Shown here piece by piece: positions 1-8,343 of a DNA stretch of 64,000 bases (position 1 is the first letter of the stretch; each line of letters opens with the position of its first letter). Position numbers and translations under genes: made by a program. Below the pieces are notes generated by a model. The model was not told the origin of the DNA, searched no databases, and was given only the letters and a program-made list of their open reading frames with translations. The stretch comes from Acidobacteriota bacterium. Lineage in GTDB: Bacteria > Acidobacteriota > Terriglobia > Terriglobales > Acidobacteriaceae. Where the stretch lies: NCBI GenBank assembly GCA_013289685.1, contig JABCZL010000003.1:372001-436000 (forward strand). The letters run 5' to 3'.

Positions 1-53
1 AGCCGTGACATGCGGCGGGCCAAATGCAACTCGTGCTGGGTGGTTGGTGCCAT
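1..53 (-). CDS. Start of a minus-strand gene running off the left edge
   Basis: Reading the minus strand from 53 gives ATG and 17 further bases-in-frame codons beginning MAPTTQHELHLARRMSRL, open to the window edge. An AGGAG ribosome binding site (complement of 63-67) lies nine bases before the ATG, which is what makes this more than a chance ORF. Too little is visible to name a family. Confidence 0.35.
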   Translation of the reverse strand, partial: MAPTTQHELHLARRMSR

Positions 54-113
54 GATGACAAACTCCTGAGCAGGCCAAACGGCACATTATACGCCCGGGA
101 ACGGGGGCATAAA

Positions 114-141
114 CCACGAGGGACACGAAGGTGCACGAAGG
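114..141. repeat. Half of a nonamer-type CACGAAGG repeat
   Basis: Three imperfect words, CCACGAGGG, ACACGAAGG and TGCACGAAGG, follow each other directly. The same word family, in both orientations, forms a hairpin at 9829-9904. It lies in the divergent spacer between the left-edge gene and the DinB gene. No opposite arm is seen here. Confidence 0.5.
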
Positions 142-199
142 AAAACTTGAACGGTGAATGCGCCGGAGTAAACTGACACTTCGGACGAAGGAGGAGGCT

Positions 200-688
200 A
201 TGACTTCTTATCTCGATGAACTTTACGCACATCAGGAATGGGCGGATGCCGAGCACTGGCGCGCGTTTGAGGCGCATCCGGCGGCGTTGGATGACAAGGC
301 GATCCGGGAACGGCTGCTGCATATTCATCAGGTGCAGCATGGCTTTTTGTGGGTGACGAGTCCACAGCGGCCAGACCTCGCGTTCAAGAAGCTGGAGGAC
401 TTCCATTCCATGGCGGATCTGAAGGCGTATGCGCAGCAAGGTCTCGATGATCTCGGCGAGTTATTGAAGAAAACGGATCAGGGTCGGATGGAAGAGACCA
501 TTGAGGTGCCATGGTTCAAGCCGCCGGCGAAGATCAGTGTGCGTCAGGCTCTGACGCAGGCGGCCATGCATAGTCACTATCATCGCGGTCAAAATGCGAC
601 GCGGCTGCGAGAGTTGGGCGGGGTGCCTCCGATGACTGATTTTATTGTTTGGCTGAAGGACGGGCAGCCGGCGGCGCAGTGGGGTTGA
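200..688 (+). CDS. DinB family protein
   Basis: A 162-residue protein of the DinB/YfiT four-helix family, thought to be metal-dependent thiol-transferase-like enzymes; the substrate is unknown. The three metal-binding histidines typical of the family fit His in YAHQEW near the N-terminus, His in HIHQVQHGF in the middle and the HSHYHRGQ motif near residue 130, which is the best conserved DinB signature. The ATG at 200 is chosen over an upstream in-frame ATG at 158 because GGAGGAGG immediately precedes it. It stands alone, with repeats on both sides. Confidence 0.85.
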   Translation: MTSYLDELYAHQEWADAEHWRAFEAHPAALDDKAIRERLLHIHQVQHGFLWVTSPQRPDLAFKKLEDFHSMADLKAYAQQGLDDLGELLKKTDQGRMEETIEVPWFKPPAKISVRQALTQAAMHSHYHRGQNATRLRELGGVPPMTDFIVWLKDGQPAAQWG

Positions 689-708
689 AGGAAAAGCCAT
701 TCGAACTG

Positions 709-755
709 CGCTCGAAGGACAGCCGGGGGCGGCTGTCCCCACATGAACCATTTCC
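709..755. repeat. GGACRGCC palindromic repeat, copy 1
   Basis: GGACAGCC (717-724) and GGCTGTCC (731-738) form an eight-base stem, followed by CCCACATGAACCATTTC. The block from the stem to ACATGA recurs at 35971-36000 and, more loosely, at 40833-40859. Placed just downstream of the DinB stop, it could also act as a transcript end, but it has no T-run. Confidence 0.65.
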
Positions 756-764
756 TAGTAGAGG

Positions 765-843
765 CTATTGCGAGACGCTGTGCTCTTCGTTTTGCGAGCG
801 CAGGAGGCGGTCGATGGAGTAGGGGGCGCGGCGGCTTAGTTCG
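765..843 (-). pseudogene. Remnant of a glycosyltransferase C-terminus (tail of the gene at 2058)
   Basis: Positions 767-843 match 2060-2136 at 72 of 77 bases. In the same minus-strand frame as the intact glycosyltransferase it encodes the last two dozen residues (ending RSQNEEHSVSQ) and keeps a stop codon (TAG at 765-767 versus TAA at 2058-2060). No other part of the glycosyltransferase is present here. The fragment overlaps the last few bases of the exported-protein gene at 836-1843, so that gene appears to have been placed against, or to have replaced, the body of a former paralogue. Confidence 0.7.
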
Positions 844-1843
844 GCCCGAATATATACTCGTGGACAATTTCGCAGGGGCTCCTATCGATGGTCGCGGGGT
901 GGCGAAATTTATCGCCCCTCATCAAGGGAAGAACGGGTGCAAAGTTTTCGGGATTCGGCGAGTAGAGGATTTCCAGTTCGTGCACCATGCCGCGACGATC
1001 GACAATTTCCCGCAGGTTTCCCAGTGGCCGCGACGGGCCGCTCGTCTCGGAGGGGGAATATTGCCTCCCCGGATCCGCGAAGGTGTACTCCGTAAAGTCG
1101 AGTGGACGCAGGGTCATCCCCGGATCGGCCGGGCTGCCGGGAAGTGCGAACGCCGCCGCCTCAACTTGGCCAGCAGGCTCAACCGCTACGTCTGCGGTGA
1201 TCAGATCCTGTTTATTACGGCCGTGCATCTGGATGTGCTGCGGAACCAACCTTCCATTGAAGACCCTCGACTTCGTGAAGTCGGTCACTGTGCCGCCAAA
1301 TACGCTTTGGAGCAGTTCTCCGGTGGGCAGAAAAAGATAACCTGGGTCATCGCCGATCATCACATAAGGTTGACCGCCGACCGCGCCGTTCTTAATCGTC
1401 CAATGCAGGTGCTGTCCCATCCGCAGCGGTGAGGAAAACCTGCGAGGAACGGGATAGAGCAGCTCTTCCAGAAACATCAGTACGCGGCTGGGCTCATAGT
1501 CGGAACTGGCCTGCATCTTTCGTCCGGCTGGGGACTCGACTTCAACCGCGTGATAGCTGCCGAAGGTCACTTCCCGCCGCCACTCGTGGGGCGCGACCCA
1601 AGTTTCCTCGTAAGTGCCATCGCCCGATATGATCTGGTCTGATTTTTCCTTGCTGAGAACGATGCCGGGGAAAGCATGGAAGGTCGCCTTCATATGAAAA
1701 GGAGTGGAGCCGAAGGCGCGCAGATTCATTTGATCGGCGGCATGCTGGAGCCACTCCGTCCCGTCCTTCGCCTTGTGGTCCTGCTGCGCTGCGGCGGAAA
1801 AGGTCAGCGTTGTGAATAACAAGGCAGCAACATAGAACTTCAT
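836..1843 (-). CDS. Exported protein of unknown function
   Basis: A 335-residue protein starting MKFYVAALLFTTLTFSAAAQ, a clear Sec signal peptide with likely cleavage after SAAA. The rest is a soluble domain with many beta-type segments (for example LHWTIKNGAVGGQPYVMIG) and no metal or catalytic motif that I recognise. Its layout, an exported all-beta domain of about 300 residues, is common among uncharacterised acidobacterial proteins. Its last three codons overlap the glycosyltransferase tail remnant at 765-843. No operon partner is evident: the next minus-strand gene upstream ends about 210 bases away. Confidence 0.75.
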   Translation of the reverse strand: MKFYVAALLFTTLTFSAAAQQDHKAKDGTEWLQHAADQMNLRAFGSTPFHMKATFHAFPGIVLSKEKSDQIISGDGTYEETWVAPHEWRREVTFGSYHAVEVESPAGRKMQASSDYEPSRVLMFLEELLYPVPRRFSSPLRMGQHLHWTIKNGAVGGQPYVMIGDDPGYLFLPTGELLQSVFGGTVTDFTKSRVFNGRLVPQHIQMHGRNKQDLITADVAVEPAGQVEAAAFALPGSPADPGMTLRPLDFTEYTFADPGRQYSPSETSGPSRPLGNLREIVDRRGMVHELEILYSPNPENFAPVLPLMRGDKFRHPATIDRSPCEIVHEYIFGPN

Positions 1844-2057
1844 TTTTCACACCCTAGGGGTTAAAAAGCCACGTCCCAACGGGATCGGGCACGCGGCCTT
1901 CTTGAAGTTCCCGAGTTTATTCACAGCCAGAGCCAGAACATGGGACACAGCAGCCAGAGATACAGCATTTTACGAAATCGGGACAGACGCACCGCAAAAC
2001 GCCAAGATCGACGGTCAGTTTGATAGAGTCGGGATCGTGCCTACATAAGATCTGGGG

Positions 2058-3035
2058 TTATTCCGAGACGCTGTGCTCTTCGTTTTGCGAGCGCAGGACG
2101 CGGTCGACGGAGTAGGGGGCGCGGCGGCTGGGTTCGTGGTAGTGGCGGACTTGCATTTCGCCTAATAGGCCGATCGCCAGCAGGTTCAAGCCACCGAGCA
2201 GCAGGCCTAGAGCGGCCATCATCAGTGGGCCGTGAGTGGCCATGACAGGAACGTGGCGCAGGAATTTTTCTACTCCGAGCCAGAGAACGATCGCACTGCC
2301 GCCGAAGATGCTCATCATGCCGATGCTGCCGAAAAAGTGTAGCGGGCGCGATAGATAGCGCAGCAGGAACCGAATCGTCAGCAGGTCGAAGAAAACGCGG
2401 AAGGTGCGGGTGATGCCGTAGTGCGAAACGCCGCGCTCGCGATTCACGTTGCGGATGGCCACTTCGCAGATCGTCGCGCCATGCCACGAGGCCAGCGCAG
2501 GAATGAAGCGGTGCAGTTCGCCGTAGAGCGGCACCTGTTCGAGAATGTCGCGCCGGTAAGCTTTGAACGTGGTACCGAAGTCGTGGATGTCGACGCCGCT
2601 GATCTTGGCCATCATCCAGTTGGCGATCCGCGACGGAATGCGGCGCATCCAGAAATTGTCGACACGGTTCTTTCGCCAGCCGCTGACGATGTCGTAGCCG
2701 GCGGCAATTTTTTCCAGAAACAGCGGAATATCGTTGGGATCGTGCTGCAGATCGCCATCCATGGCGATGATGTACTCCCCGCGGGCATGGTCGAAGCCGG
2801 CGGCCAATCCCGCGGTCTGGCCGAAGTTGCGGCGCAGCTTCACCACCGTGACGCGGCTGTCGACCGCGGCAATCTCGCGCAGCATGGGGAACGTGTGATC
2901 GTTGGAACCGTCGTCCACGAGCACGATTTCGAACGTTTCGCCATGCGCCTCCATCACCGCTTTCAGGCGGTCGTAGAGGTCGGTGACGTTGTCTTGCTCG
3001 TTGTGCAGCGGGACGACGATGGAGTACTTGGGCAC
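2058..3035 (-). CDS. GT2 polyprenyl-phosphate glycosyltransferase (GtrB/ArnC type)
   Basis: 325 residues. The N-terminal GT-A domain (about residues 1-215) begins YSIVVPLHNEQDNV and shows the nucleotide-sugar aspartates in VLVDDGSNDHT and the metal-binding MDGDLQHDP. Two hydrophobic segments follow (about 230-260 and 268-295), the arrangement of GtrB, ArnC and DPM1-like enzymes that transfer a sugar from a nucleotide onto undecaprenyl or dolichyl phosphate at the inner membrane face. The sugar cannot be told from sequence. Its 3' end is duplicated as a remnant at 765-843. Upstream lies a 99-base spacer holding a heptad repeat. Confidence 0.88.
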   Translation of the reverse strand: MPKYSIVVPLHNEQDNVTDLYDRLKAVMEAHGETFEIVLVDDGSNDHTFPMLREIAAVDSRVTVVKLRRNFGQTAGLAAGFDHARGEYIIAMDGDLQHDPNDIPLFLEKIAAGYDIVSGWRKNRVDNFWMRRIPSRIANWMMAKISGVDIHDFGTTFKAYRRDILEQVPLYGELHRFIPALASWHGATICEVAIRNVNRERGVSHYGITRTFRVFFDLLTIRFLLRYLSRPLHFFGSIGMMSIFGGSAIVLWLGVEKFLRHVPVMATHGPLMMAALGLLLGGLNLLAIGLLGEMQVRHYHEPSRRAPYSVDRVLRSQNEEHSVSE

Positions 3036-3063
3036 AGTCTGTCTATTATAGACCGAAAAAGCG

Positions 3064-3100
3064 GTTCTCAGTTCCCTGTTCTCAGTTCTCAGTTGGGTAC
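3064..3100. repeat. Heptad repeat H1 (one arm)
   Basis: Consecutive seven-base words GTTCTCA, GTTCCCT, GTTCTCA, GTTCTCA, GTTGGGT start at 3064 with exact period 7. No complementary arm follows, unlike the four other heptad loci in the window. It lies between the glycosyltransferase start and the hydrolase stop. Confidence 0.6.
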
Positions 3101-3134
3101 CTTCGGACCGGCACGGCGGCGCTCCACGACCGGC

Positions 3135-4361
3135 TCAATGCGACTCGAACTGGACCTCTGGATACTGGGCCGAAACGCCCGTCAAAAGTGTGGAAGGCGC
3201 ACCGTTCAGGTAGACATCGAAGAAGGTGTGCACGTAGGTCGCCGAAATCCCAAGTCCGCGGCGAGCGTCGAGCTTCCCGAAGCCGCCAACGGAGGTCAGT
3301 ACCTTCATCAGGAGTCCACTCTTTAACAAGGATTGATCGGTGAAGCTAAAATGATGTGCGCCGCGAATGGTAACTATGAATCGACCGTTGGGAAAGTGGC
3401 TGTAAATGGATTGGAAGTCCGCAAGGATCTGTTTGGCGGCCGGATCGAGCAGTTCGCGACTGTGGTCGCTGAAGATAAACATGAAAGGCTGTTGGAGGCC
3501 TTCCTGCACGACGCTGCCGTAGGGAGCGCCATCCAAATCGATCCCTGCCTTGCAGCGGATGTCATCATGGCAGAACTGCAAGGTGGTTGCGCCGCCGAAG
3601 GAGTGGCCGAACATGCCGAGTCGCTGCATATCGAGACGGCCCACAAATTTGCCGGAGGGATCGGCGGCGTTCAGCTGCTGGAGTTGGCTCACCAGAAACT
3701 TCGTATCGGTGGTCCACATGGGCAGCAGCCGGTTGATCAGGCGATTCGCTTCTTCGGCACTTAGATTCTCGGGATCGTTCGCCGGAGCCCGGGTGACGAC
3801 GCGGTTGTCGGGGAAAACGACGAAACTCGTTCTATAAGGCGCGTCAAAGCCGACCACTACATAGCCATGACTGGTCAAATCCTCGGCGAGGGTCGTGTAG
3901 TCTGTGGTCAAGGCTCCGCCGCCAGCACGCAGGATTACGACGGGATAGGAGCGCTGCTCGGGCGATAGATCCGGATCGGATCTGCTATGGGCCCGCACCA
4001 GCGACAAATCTCGCGTCAGGAATTCGGACATCAAAACGCCGGAGTACTGAGCATCGGCCGCCCGCCACGGGGCGGGGAGATACTCGGCTGGTTTGGCCGA
4101 TGGGGTCGTTCCCGCCGGGTACCAGATCCAAACCAAGAGCTCTCGCGGTGTGCCGGGAGGAGCTAGTTCGTCCATCTGGGCGTGGTTGACCCAGGTGTAA
4201 GTGGTCCGCCCAACCGCAAAGTGGCCTGTGGGCTCTGGGAGGGTGATCATGGCACGATGCTCCCGCGACATTAAGCCGAACAGCAGAATCAGAGCGACAA
4301 CGGCGAACATAACCATTGCTGCGAGGCTCTTAAGCAGCCATCTCACGATCCGCTTGAACAC
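3135..4361 (-). CDS. PAF-acetylhydrolase-like alpha/beta hydrolase
   Basis: 408 residues. An N-terminal membrane anchor or signal (about residues 9-30, rich in Val, Leu and Ala) precedes an alpha/beta-hydrolase domain. The nucleophile elbow is GMFGHSFGGATT, followed by GIDLDG with the candidate acid residue, and RGAHHFSFTD supplies the C-terminal histidine. This order and the DLDG box are typical of platelet-activating-factor acetylhydrolase and related dienelactone-hydrolase-like enzymes. The likely role is hydrolysis of a short ester outside the cytoplasm; the substrate is unknown. An AAGTACT inverted repeat 53 bases before the start may be an operator. Confidence 0.82.
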   Translation of the reverse strand: MFKRIVRWLLKSLAAMVMFAVVALILLFGLMSREHRAMITLPEPTGHFAVGRTTYTWVNHAQMDELAPPGTPRELLVWIWYPAGTTPSAKPAEYLPAPWRAADAQYSGVLMSEFLTRDLSLVRAHSRSDPDLSPEQRSYPVVILRAGGGALTTDYTTLAEDLTSHGYVVVGFDAPYRTSFVVFPDNRVVTRAPANDPENLSAEEANRLINRLLPMWTTDTKFLVSQLQQLNAADPSGKFVGRLDMQRLGMFGHSFGGATTLQFCHDDIRCKAGIDLDGAPYGSVVQEGLQQPFMFIFSDHSRELLDPAAKQILADFQSIYSHFPNGRFIVTIRGAHHFSFTDQSLLKSGLLMKVLTSVGGFGKLDARRGLGISATYVHTFFDVYLNGAPSTLLTGVSAQYPEVQFESH

Positions 4362-4413
4362 CTGAGACCTTCCCTTGCGCGCTAGGCGATTCGCGCGGGA
4401 TTCACTGTATTAC

Positions 4414-4438
4414 AAGTACTCTGTAATGTAAAGTACTT
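4414..4438. promoter_or_regulatory. Candidate operator, AAGTACT inverted repeat
   Basis: AAGTACT (4414-4420), eleven bases, then AGTACTT (4432-4438): perfect seven-base arms in the spacer before the hydrolase gene. Immediately after come two direct repeats, TAGTGTCACGAAC and TAGTGTCATGAAA, 13 bases apart. AGTACT-type palindromes resemble PadR-family operators, but no PadR gene is in the window, so the regulator is unknown. The rest of the 4362-4598 spacer shows nothing recognisable. Confidence 0.35.
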
Positions 4439-4598
4439 AGTGTCACGAACTAGTGTCATGAAATCCGGGGGCAGCAAGGCAAGGCAGAATCCGCAGCCTT
4501 TTTGTAATCGCTCAGGGCAAATCTGACGTCGCACAAGAGCGCGACGTTCGTATGGAGCACCAGCCTGGAGGGCACGCCTGCTCTAGATCAGCAGCGCT

Positions 4599-4850
4599 TC
4601 AGCCTTGCTCTTTGAGCTTGAGCTTACCCTTGTTTTCTTCCATGAAAGTCTTGATTTCGGTGGCTGCGCCCAGCAGGCGGTTCCATTGCTCGTAGTAGAG
4701 AGTCACCGGGAAACGGCCCAGGCCGTAGACGCTGACGCCGCCCTTTTCTCCGACTTTGAAGATCAGGTCTCCGCTGCGCTTCTTGGTTTCGACCTCTTTT
4801 TCGAGCTGAGACAGCTTGGCTTTGAGTTCTTCGTAGGTTGGTTCTGCCAT
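4599..4850 (-). CDS. Small conserved protein with N-terminal coiled coil
   Basis: 83 residues starting MAEPTYEELKAKLSQLEKEV, a strongly predicted coiled coil (about residues 4-27, heptads of Leu, Leu and Val), followed by a compact domain with GGVSVYGLGRFPVTLYYEQW. I recall close relatives as uncharacterised small proteins in several phyla; none has a known function as far as I know. A start at 4850 fits the usual N-terminus, with GAGGGATCC just before the ATG. It is a single-gene unit, divergent from the exported protein at 5019. Confidence 0.75.
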   Translation of the reverse strand: MAEPTYEELKAKLSQLEKEVETKKRSGDLIFKVGEKGGVSVYGLGRFPVTLYYEQWNRLLGAATEIKTFMEENKGKLKLKEQG

Positions 4851-5018
4851 GGATCCCTCGCGTTTGTAAATGATTGCGTTCGCCGGGCAATTAGCCGCCG
4901 ATCGACGAAGGCCCGGTTGTTCTATAGTAACTTGCCCGGCATTGCCTTGCGGTGGATAACCGTTATAAGCTCTGAAGAGTCTAATCCCAAAGCAGGAAAA
5001 CGTGGTCTGGGGTAATTA

Positions 5019-5288
5019 ATGCGTTTGTGGGTGAGATGGTCGGCGTGGATCTGCCTGTCCCTGATGATGTGGACGGTGGCGGCGGAGTCTACCCACAATC
5101 ACCCCAACCGGACTGAATCCGCTTCCTGCTCGATTTGCGTGGTCGCGCACAGCGCCAGCCCCACCGTAAGTTCCAGTCAGTCCGCTCCGGCATTTGCCGC
5201 GGTCGGACTGATGCGAGAAGAAGATGTCGTCGCGAAGGCCCGGTTCGATTTCTCGGACCAGGGGATTCGCGGTCCTCCTGCCCTGTAG
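5019..5288 (+). CDS. Small exported Cys/His-rich protein upstream of a TonB receptor
   Basis: 89 residues. The N-terminus LWVRWSAWICLSLMMWTVAA is a signal peptide or anchor; mature sequence then opens with STHNHPNRTESASCSICVVAH, which places two His, a CxxC pair and a further His within about 20 residues. The arrangement recalls DUF2946-type small proteins that sit next to outer-membrane receptors and are suspected of handling a metal; this family link is tentative. The stop at 5288 is 76 bases before the receptor start, same strand, so the two are probably co-transcribed. Confidence 0.65.
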   Translation: MRLWVRWSAWICLSLMMWTVAAESTHNHPNRTESASCSICVVAHSASPTVSSSQSAPAFAAVGLMREEDVVAKARFDFSDQGIRGPPAL

Positions 5289-5364
5289 GGATTCCCACAA
5301 TTTAAATGCGTGCGGCGCTTGCGCCGGCGATTCCCTATTTTCTTCTTTTCCTCAGGAGGACGTA

Positions 5365-8109
5365 ATGCCTACTTCTTATCAGTGGCGAGCGCTCGCCATT
5401 TCGTTCGCAATCTTTCTAAACATCTTTCTAATGACGTTTCTGAACACCGCCGGCTGGGCCCAGTCGACGGGAAATTCTGGTTCCATCAGCGGCAGCGTGG
5501 TAGATCCAACGGGTGCGGTCGTTCCCAAAGCTACTGTCGAGATCCACAATCCAGTGAGCGGTTACGATCGCTCCACTGTCACCGACGCTGCGGGGAAGTT
5601 TGCCTTCACCAATATTCCTTTCAATAATTACCACCTGACGGTAAGGGCGGAGGGATTTGCCGCCGCCATGCAGGACGTGGAACCTCGGTCAGCTGTGCCG
5701 GTGAGCGTTCCCATCACATTGCAAGTGGCGGCATCGACCACCCAGGTGACGGTTGAGTCCGAAGGCGGCGATCTGATTGAGAACGACCCCACCGCCCACA
5801 CCGACGTAGACAAGAGCCTGTTCGACAGACTTCCTTTGGAAAGCGCGTCCTCGTCGCTGAGTTCGCTGGTCACGCTGGCCACTCCAGGGGTGGCAGCGGA
5901 TTCGAATGGTCTTTTCCACGGCCTGGGCGATCACGCGGAAAACTCATTTTCCGTCGATGACCAGCCGATTACCGACCAGCAGAGCAAAGTGTTCTCCAAC
6001 CAGGTTCCGCTTGATTCCGTCCAGTCATTGGAGGTCATCGCGGGCGCGCCGCCCGCGGAATACGGGGGCAAGACCAGTTTAATCATCAACGTCACCACCC
6101 GGTCAGGCCAGGGCATGACGACGCCCCATGGCGCGGTAACGGCCTCCTATGGCAGTTTTGGCACATCCAACGTTGGGTTCAACCTCGGCTATGGTGGGCA
6201 GAAGTGGGGAAACTTTATTTCGGCGAATGGATTAAACAGCGGCCGTTTCCTCGATCCACCGGAATTTGCCGTGATGCACGACAAAGGAAACGAAGAGAAC
6301 CTGTTTGACCGCGTGGACTATCAACTCTCGACTGCGGACTCGATCCACATGAACTTCGGTTACTCGCGTTCCTGGTTTCAAAATCCGAATTCGTTCGATC
6401 AACAGTTTCACGACGTGAACGGCGTTCAACTCACCGATCCGGTCACGGGCAGTCCGCTGGGGGCGACCGACCAGGTTTCGCAGATCAAAACCTTCAACAT
6501 CGCGCCGACGTGGACGCGCTTGCTCAGTTCGAACTCGGTGTTTACTTTCGGCGGATTCGTGCGCCGCGACCAGTACAACTATTATCCGAGTGCGAACCCA
6601 TTCGACGATTTCTCTCCCGACTTGCAAGGCGAGACTGTGGTGCAGAACCGGAAGCTCACGAATACAGGCCTTCGGTCCAATGTGTCGTACGTGAAGGGGA
6701 TTCACAACATCAAGGTGGGAGTCACGTACGAGCAGACGTTCCTGGATGAAGCGGACGGCATCGGCATCGTCGATCCCGGCCTGGTTGCGGGCGTCACTCC
6801 TTCTTGTCTGACGACGACGGGGCAGCCCATCGCAGGCACACCCTGTGCGGTGCTGGCACCGTACGACTTGACCGGTGGCGGGGGGCGTTATGCCAGAGGA
6901 AGTCTGTTTTCCTTCAACGGCCACACCGACGTAAAGGAACTGGCGATCTATGCCCAGGACTCGATCACCAAGGGCAACTGGTCATTCAACCTGGGATTGC
7001 GTGGTGATTTTTACAACGCGCTGGCGCACGACCGCCAAGGGGAACCTCGGCTGGGAGCTGCTTACAATATCAAGAAGACCAACACCGTGCTGCGCGTTTC
7101 CTACGCGCGAACCCTGGAGAGTCCATTCAACGAGAACCTGGTAATAGCCAGCACCGGATGTAGCATTCCGTTTCTGGCCGCGCTAGTGCCGCCGCCTGGC
7201 GTCCCGTGTGCGACAGGACCCATTACTCCGGGCTACCGCAACGAATTCCACGCCGGGTTGCAACAGGCATTTGGACGCTACCTGGTGGTGAGCGGCGACT
7301 ATATCTGGAAGTACACCCACAACGGCTACGATTTCGGAACCGTGGGCAGCACACCCATTACATTCCCGATTGAATGGCACAACGCAAAGATTCCGGGATT
7401 TGCGCTGCGCGTGAGCGTGCCCAATTATCGCGGGTTCTCGGCGCAGGTCGTGATGTCGAGCGTGGCCGCTCGCTTCTTCCTGCCACAGGTGGCGGGGTTG
7501 CCGATCATTCCCCCAGCTACCGGAGTCTTCCGGATCGATCACGACGAGAGGTTCAACCAGACCACGCACCTGCAATATCAACCGTGGAAGACGGGGCCGT
7601 GGTTTGGCTTCAACTGGCGTTACGACAGCGGACTGGTGGCTGGGGCAACGCCTTGCTTTAATCCGCTCACGGCAACTTGCGCCGGGGCGTCCACTTACCT
7701 GGGCGGTCAACCCGCGATCAACCTGATCAATACCATCTCGGGTGCGCCGCTGACTGCCGATCAGCAATTTCAGGCGGGATTCGTCTGCAACGGCATGCGG
7801 GCCACTCCGACCCAGGCTTTGCCCAGCCCCTGCTTGGCGTCGCAGTTCGGGTCAGCGCTGATCTCAGTGCCGGCACCGAACGCCGAAAATGATGACCACA
7901 ATCCGCAGCGCATCGCTCCGCGGAGTCTGTTCGACCTTTCGTTGGGTCATGACAATCTGTTTCACGGCGACAAGTACAAATGGAGTGCGCAACTGACCGT
8001 TATTAACTTGACCAACAAATACGCGCTATACAACTTCCTCTCCACCTTCAGTGGGACGCACTACGTTACACCGCGAACGCTGACGGCGGAATTGGGGTTC
8101 CACTTCTAG
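5365..8109 (+). CDS. TonB-dependent receptor, Oar-like, with carboxypeptidase-regulatory domain
   Basis: 914 residues from the ATG at 5365, chosen because AGGAGGA precedes it and a normal signal peptide (ending NTAGWAQ) starts there. Order of parts: signal peptide (to about 33); carboxypeptidase-regulatory-like beta-sandwich (about 38-125, starting GSISGSVVDPTGAVVP); plug domain (about 130-250, with APPAEYGGKTSLIINVTTRSG); large beta-barrel ending ELGFHF with the C-terminal Phe needed for outer-membrane assembly. Such Oar-like receptors are expanded in Acidobacteria and are thought to take up large or scarce substrates with TonB energy. The cargo is not identifiable; the preceding Cys/His protein hints at a metal. 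A strong terminator follows. Confidence 0.92.
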   Translation: MPTSYQWRALAISFAIFLNIFLMTFLNTAGWAQSTGNSGSISGSVVDPTGAVVPKATVEIHNPVSGYDRSTVTDAAGKFAFTNIPFNNYHLTVRAEGFAAAMQDVEPRSAVPVSVPITLQVAASTTQVTVESEGGDLIENDPTAHTDVDKSLFDRLPLESASSSLSSLVTLATPGVAADSNGLFHGLGDHAENSFSVDDQPITDQQSKVFSNQVPLDSVQSLEVIAGAPPAEYGGKTSLIINVTTRSGQGMTTPHGAVTASYGSFGTSNVGFNLGYGGQKWGNFISANGLNSGRFLDPPEFAVMHDKGNEENLFDRVDYQLSTADSIHMNFGYSRSWFQNPNSFDQQFHDVNGVQLTDPVTGSPLGATDQVSQIKTFNIAPTWTRLLSSNSVFTFGGFVRRDQYNYYPSANPFDDFSPDLQGETVVQNRKLTNTGLRSNVSYVKGIHNIKVGVTYEQTFLDEADGIGIVDPGLVAGVTPSCLTTTGQPIAGTPCAVLAPYDLTGGGGRYARGSLFSFNGHTDVKELAIYAQDSITKGNWSFNLGLRGDFYNALAHDRQGEPRLGAAYNIKKTNTVLRVSYARTLESPFNENLVIASTGCSIPFLAALVPPPGVPCATGPITPGYRNEFHAGLQQAFGRYLVVSGDYIWKYTHNGYDFGTVGSTPITFPIEWHNAKIPGFALRVSVPNYRGFSAQVVMSSVAARFFLPQVAGLPIIPPATGVFRIDHDERFNQTTHLQYQPWKTGPWFGFNWRYDSGLVAGATPCFNPLTATCAGASTYLGGQPAINLINTISGAPLTADQQFQAGFVCNGMRATPTQALPSPCLASQFGSALISVPAPNAENDDHNPQRIAPRSLFDLSLGHDNLFHGDKYKWSAQLTVINLTNKYALYNFLSTFSGTHYVTPRTLTAELGFHF

Positions 8110-8130
8110 CGCCGGATTGCATCGGAACGG

Positions 8131-8164
8131 ACAGGCGGCCCTTTGTGGGTCGCCTGTTTTTTAT
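8131..8164 (+). terminator. Rho-independent terminator after the TonB receptor gene
   Basis: An eleven-base stem, ACAGGCGGCCC with GGGTCGCCTGT (one G-T pair), loop TTTGT, then TTTTTT. It starts 22 bases after the receptor stop codon. This is the clearest intrinsic terminator in the window. Confidence 0.93.
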
Positions 8165-8343
8165 TGGGAGGTTCCAGAGACGTTCCCGCTTTGTAAACGC
8201 TGCTTTTGTAAACGAATGTAAAGCACTGCGGAATCTAGGGATACATAGGTATTGGTAGAATAAAAAGCAATCGCCACTCGGAACCGCGCATCTATTCGCA
8301 ATGAGAGAAATCTTCGCGGGAGAAATCACTGTGGGAGAAGTCA

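Noticed and set aside
743-1432. 229-codon plus-strand ORF
   Set aside because: It starts in a palindromic repeat and the glycosyltransferase-tail remnant and then runs antisense to the exported-protein gene, which has a signal peptide.
2421-3326. 301-codon plus-strand ORF
   Set aside because: Antisense to the glycosyltransferase, which has clear catalytic motifs.
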